DNA from: Alisma plantago-aquatica
Taxonomy: Eukaryota > Streptophyta > Magnoliopsida > Alismatales > Alismataceae
DNA length: 64,000 nucleotides
Reading direction: 5' to 3'
Assembly (NCBI GenBank): GCA_963693085.1
Contig: OY856409.1
Span: 659,352,591-659,416,590, forward strand
The translations under genes were made by a program, and so were the position numbers. Below the pieces are notes generated by a model. That model saw only the letters and a list, made by a program, of their open reading frames with translations, had not been told where the DNA came from and did not search any database. Of the stretch, positions 59,903 through 64,000 are shown piece after piece. Numbering within the stretch: position 1 is the stretch's first letter; each line of letters starts with the position of its first letter.

Positions 59903-62261
59903 TGTGAGACACTACTCAATTAGTATTTGAATAGATGCAACTCTACGAGAAAACAACACACAAGGGGGTAACTTTCAAAATTTATAATGGAATTACAAGG
60001 ACACACTCACATACACTAAAAAACTACACCCACAAGTACACGGGGTCATGTCATAGTATAGGAGGGCGGCAAGTATAGGGTCAATCCATAGGGAGAAAAG
60101 GGGGCACTGGAGCTAGGTTAGTTTTGGGGCTAGATTCTTACTTTGGAATCTAGGGTTAAGGGTTAAAGGTTGATTTTTTTTTATTTAAACTAAGGGTTGA
60201 GAAAACAAGCAAATAAAGGAAGGCAAACAAGAACAAAACCTAAATTACCCTAGATAGTTAATTCTAATGAATAAAAGAAAGACAAGGCAAGCAACGAGAA
60301 AGAAAATAGCAATCTACACTAAGGCAAGAAATAAAAGATCTATTCTACTCTAAGCTATCAAACATGGCAAAAGATCAATTAAGGACCTAATCTAGAAAGA
60401 ACAAGGCAAGAAGCTAACTAAGCAAGTATAAAGCTAACTAAGCTAATACTAGCTAAGTAAGAAGGCAATCAGGGTTTTAAAGCAATAAGAGGATGTGTGG
60501 GCTATTTGGGGGATGCACTTATCAATTAGGTTGGAGGGTGACATGAGAACATAATGATATCATTTAGATTATCAAACCAAACAACAAGCTACAGACTAAT
60601 GAATTATCCTAAACTACTAATTGACCATGTATATGCTAGGTTGTGTATAAGGTAACTAGTCCCTAACACCCTACTACCCTTGTGAGGATCAATTGGGTTA
60701 AAGTTTAGGTGCAATTCAATTAGAGTCTAAAGAAGCCTCAATTTCTATGTTATATGATCTTTGGATGATTAGGGGATGAGGTTAGTAATGGGAGTGGTAG
60801 TGAGTTTTTAGGCCTCCCATCACCCACATTCAGGTCTTGAGATATATCCATGCTAAGCACACTAAATTCATCTAATCTAGCTACTTAGATCTCTCAACTA
60901 GGGTTAGGAGAATTGATGAGCATGTAGGAGCATGGGTATCTAGCTAGGGATCCATGAATTGGACCTAGGACCAAATCCCAAAATTCATACATATAAGTGA
61001 TTTGCCTAAATTCCTAGATGATTTCAAACACAAACCAATAAGAAATTCATGAAGATTGAGATGGAAATAGAACATAATAATTAGCAAACAAAATTACAAT
61101 GTTTACATATCATTTTACCCCAACGTGGTATCAAAGTAACCTTTTTGACCCCAAACAGCCTACCTAAGGGGCCTAGTTACTCATTGAAATGTAAAATACA
61201 AAAAGAAAGGAAAACAATGTAGAGGAAGACATGGAGCTTAGTTTATATGGAAGGATCCTCCTCTCCAATAGATGCAAGGTCGTCCTCCTCCTTCTTCCAA
61301 GGTGCAAGGGCGTGGGATGGTGGTGGAATAGGGTTAAAACACTAGGAAACTAAGGTTTTGGTGATGGAAATGGTGAAATAGAGTGGAATGGATGTGGAAA
61401 TGGAGTGGAATGGGTGGGATGAAAAAATGGAGTTCTAGGAGTGATCTAGGGGTGGCTAAGGGTCGACCATCTTGACCTCCAGCCGCCCCAAGGTATATAT
61501 AGGTGTGGAGGAAGCAATAGGTCAAGTAGGGGTAAAGTGGGGAATGTAGTGGAAAAGTAGCTATGTTTTTGTGAGTAGCACGACCATGGTGGGTACCACA
61601 ACTGTGGTGGGAAGGGGTAAGAAAGGTTGTGGAGGAGTAGAATGACCATGGTGAAAAATCACAGTAACTTGGTTGGTTCTGAACTAAAAGTGGCACGACC
61701 ATGGTGGGGTAAGGGTATCATGGTCGTGGTGGCTTGGATTTGGCTGCCTATTCTCTGCTCCACAGACATTCTAGATCAGCTGCAACACGGTCGTGTAATG
61801 TGGCACAATTGTTCTGTAGTCTCATGGAATGACCATTCTTGGTGTCACAACTGTTCTGATCTCTACACTTTCTTGAGTTGACTTTGTTGTCTTTGAGTGA
61901 GCTAGCATGACCGTTCTATGGTACCACAGACGTGCTGGTCTATGAATTGACACTTTGACTTGGATCTTTGTTCATTCTTGGACATATTTGCTTCAATGGA
62001 GCTTTGGCCACTAGAGGTAGGTTGAGGGAGCCTTAGACCTTACTTTAGGCCTCTCTAAGGGCAGAGAAACCCTAGGATCACACCTTCTCTCTCTCTTCCA
62101 TCCAAGTGTGGTCCAAATGTTTAAAAAACATGCAAATAATGTCCATAAGTGCATTTTATACCAATATGCATACTAGGGGAAATAACATGTAATTTAAAAG
62201 GTATAGATGTGATCGAAATGCAATATGACACAAGATGAAGCCCTAAAATAGGGTTGTATCA
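59903..62261 (-). mobile_element. Solo LTR (2.36 kb) inside Athila/Tat-type gag
   Basis: The borders are TGTGAGACAC on the left and GGGTTGTATCA on the right, with flanks aatgg (59898-59902) and attgg (62262-62266), a 5-bp duplication with one mismatch. Removing it brings the two gag halves together near the GSI/TTW motif. No coding domain is seen. Open frames at 61334-61702 and 61627-61881 are composition by-products. A tagggtcaatccatagggag motif (60076-60095) resembles one often found in Tat-type LTRs. Minus orientation is a guess from the TGATACAACCC start. Confidence 0.7.
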
Positions 62262-62266
62262 ATTGG

Positions 62267-62420
62267 ATCCCCTAGAAGAGTGCTATACCATGCTCTAGCC
62301 TTATTAATCAAGAAATATTTGAAGAGTTACAGTTGCATGGAATCATCAGTGGTGCCAGATGGCTTCATCATCGAGCAAAGGTTTATGAATTTGAGGAGAT
62401 GTTCCGGACATTTATCTTAA
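62267..62420 (-). pseudogene. Athila/Tat-type gag, N-terminal conserved part
   Basis: The minus strand reads CPEHLLKFINLCSMMKPSGT, TDDSMQL, a stop, LFKYFLINKARAWYSTLL. This matches the usual 'EHLrnFleiCdt…DDaIrLrLFPFSLrDKArAWl' block. One indel is needed to reach the part at 59897. Confidence 0.8.
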
Positions 62421-62919
62421 ATCCTACATGTAATGGAAAAGTTTTGTAGTAGTCTGACCAACTGTGCCCTGATCTCTATTAGATAGCCTAGAGGTTGGAA
62501 TGAACTTCTAAGGGATATAAAAATCCCACAATTCTTTGGCACGTTCCACAACTGGAGAAACTTCTAAGTTGGTCTTGAATTCGACTTCCTCCTACTCCCT
62601 AGCTTCTATTATGAGTAATTCCCATTGGGCCACAACAACCTATTCAATTTGTGCTCAGATAGCTACTTCTGCAGCTGCTGCGTCTGCCATGGATTTCTCC
62701 TTGCAAAGTCTCTTGAGGGTTCTCTCGATTTCAGAATAAAAAAGCAATCCTAAGTCAATGCTTTTAGATCTTCACATGTGCTGGGAGTACCTGAGAAGAG
62801 GCAGATTGATCATGCATTGATGTGTTGAATTCGAGAAGATTTTCAATAATATCAAGTATAAAAAGAAAAACCCTAATTACACTTATATTTATAAAAAATA
62901 TTTAACTATTGTTGTTTGT
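62421..62919 (-). other. Probable gag amino end and leader, unrecognisable
   Basis: It lies between the primer-site candidate and the conserved gag block, so it should hold the leader and gag start. I see no intact frame or motif. The plus-strand open frame at 62536-62739 is not a gene. Confidence 0.4.
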
Positions 62920-62932
62920 GATAACAATGCCA
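62920..62932 (-). promoter_or_regulatory. Degenerate Athila/Tat primer-binding site
   Basis: The minus strand reads TGGCATTGTTATC. It matches the Athila/Tat primer site TGGCGCCGTTGTC at 9 of 13 bases, and all four differences are C-to-T or G-to-A. This fits a methylated, deaminated site. It lies where the 5' LTR should end. Confidence 0.5.
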
Positions 62933-62949
62933 ATTTTTATGGGGCTCTA

Positions 62950-64000
62950 AAATGTCACACCAAGAAAAACCCTAAAAGAATAACTACTAGGATTAATCAA
63001 AAGTAGTGCACTATTTCCCCACTCCACATGAGTGGAAGCCTTATTCCAGTATACTTGAGGATTGAACCTAAAGGACAACCTTTTTAAGAAGTTATACAAA
63101 TTTAGAAGTTTTAAGAGTAATATTTAACACTGAAAAGTTGATTGATGGATTAAACTAAATTTTTTTCAATAGCAATAGAGATTAATAAGTAAATGAATGA
63201 TAAAAAAGAGGATTAGGGAATGGGCTTGCTATAAAGAATGTGTAATTATCCTAACAAGATCTAACTCTTCAATAACAATTGCTAAATAAAGGGTTAGCTA
63301 CTACACCCTCACATGATATAGACTACCGCTTGGCCTAAACTCCCTTGGAATCGAACATCCTCGGCACCCAAGTTCCAAGTTTATTCCAATTGGACTCCCT
63401 CACTTATGACCAACCATCCTCAACATGTTAGCAGATCATATCCTAATCACCTTAGTATCCCTTTCTAACACCTCAGGGAGATAACAAGATCATTTTGGTG
63501 TTCTAATGATGCTCACAAGAACTTGCATATCCATGATTATAACATATATGCAAAGCAAGTCGTCAATTTGCAAGGAAAGAAAACAAGCATAATAATACTT
63601 TATTTAGTAATAGTATTGTCAAATTTAGATAAAATCTAGGATAAAATATGGGTTCTTGAGGTTATTCTTCATGCCCCAACACAAACATATACTTGCTCAT
63701 GATGAGAGATGGTAGAAATATAGGAGGAACAATGGAAGAGGTCATGATGCTTGGTGTGGGAAGACCAATCTCTCTGCTACAGTTGTCACCTTCTCACTCC
63801 TCGCTTGGCTTTGCACTACAAAATGTGGCTTCCAATCACTGATCAGAGACCCTTTAGAATGGATGACAAGGGTTCCCTTTTATAGATGCATTACTCACTG
63901 TCAAAATCCTAATTCTGAATACTTGTGATAGAAGGCAACTAATTGCATGTCTTGTATTTGGTCCAATAAGAGACTCACGTGGGTTACACAACTTGGATCT
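62950..64000 (-). repeat. Presumed 5' LTR of the Athila/Tat-type remnant (runs off the window)
   Basis: A TGTCACACC start near 62952 could be the LTR border. The stretch is non-coding and resembles in style the solo LTR at 59903-62261 (aaaccctaa runs, a tail of short unique segments). Its partner LTR on the left was not recognised, so the call is tentative. Confidence 0.35.

Larger units (their letters stand above)
55206..64000 (-). mobile_element. Athila/Tat-type Ty3/gypsy remnant (gag-pro only), incomplete
   Basis: On the minus strand, gag (62420 to 58366, split by a solo LTR) is followed by an aspartic protease (58365-57940). Beyond that no RT or integrase motif is found, only non-coding sequence to about 55206. 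A degenerate TGGC…GTT primer site at 62920-62932 and a presumed LTR to the right complete the picture. The gag matches the Athila/Tat pattern, not the chromovirus gags nearby. The boundaries at both ends are approximate, and the right LTR leaves the window. Confidence 0.65.

Noticed and set aside
61112..61140. tggtatcaaag as a primer site within the solo LTR at 59903-62261
   Set aside because: It is not next to a TG/CA border and no gag follows. The target duplication places the LTR end at 62261 instead.
61334..61702. 122-codon minus-strand frame
   Set aside because: It lies inside a solo LTR, has low-complexity His/Pro/Ser-rich content, and resembles no protein family.

Overview
This window is plant nuclear DNA consisting almost entirely of transposable elements. 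I found no host gene, tRNA, rRNA or CRISPR array. It is AT-rich. Its lineages are plant-specific: Ty3/gypsy chromoviruses with 4-5 kb LTRs and iMet-type primer sites, a CACTA (TNP2) transposon, a plant L1-type LINE with DUF4283, zf-RVT and RNase H domains, and an Athila/Tat-type gag-pro element. A large, repeat-rich flowering-plant genome is the best reading; the species cannot be told.

Layout. 1-1450 is unassigned decayed DNA. An old LTR (C) begins at 1451 and is split by complete chromovirus A (1890-14360, minus strand, near-matching 5-bp duplication catga/cacga). LTR C resumes at 14366 and is cut at 17172 by a CACTA element. The block 'LTR C end + CACTA 5' part' is duplicated in tandem (16272-21984 and 21985-26060, period 5713 bp). 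Chromovirus B (minus strand, LTR from 26061) interrupts the second TNP2 copy. Its right LTR is split by a LINE (37028-44769). The LINE carries three younger insertions: a 700-bp hAT-type element in ORF1, a 959-bp solo LTR in the endonuclease, and a 419-bp near-perfect hairpin in the reverse transcriptase. At about 46939 LTR B ends abruptly against an oppositely oriented LTR of a gag-only retrotransposon (46940-54884, plus strand), in which protease, RT, RNase H and integrase are absent and a 31-32 bp tandem array occupies the space. From about 55200 to the window end lies a minus-strand Athila/Tat-type remnant with gag and protease but no recognisable RT or integrase. Its gag is split by a 2.36-kb solo LTR.

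How the parts relate. The LTRs of A, B, C and the gag-only element share two conserved blocks despite general divergence: a TATA-like block, and a block of about 65 bp nearer the LTR 3' end. A, B and the gag-only element also share an iMet-type primer site. This fits one superfamily in which an autonomous relative of A or B could supply pol proteins in trans to the gag-only element. No element here looks coding-competent. In chromovirus B, pol is one continuous frame broken only by stops, most of them explained by C-to-T changes in CAG, CAA or CGA codons.

The nesting order reads LTR C, then CACTA, then duplication, then chromovirus B, then LINE, then hAT, solo LTR and hairpin. Boundaries were placed by eye. 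TG/CA ends, target duplications and pairwise comparison inside the window support most of them. The right ends of chromovirus B, the gag-only element and the Athila/Tat element are the least certain.
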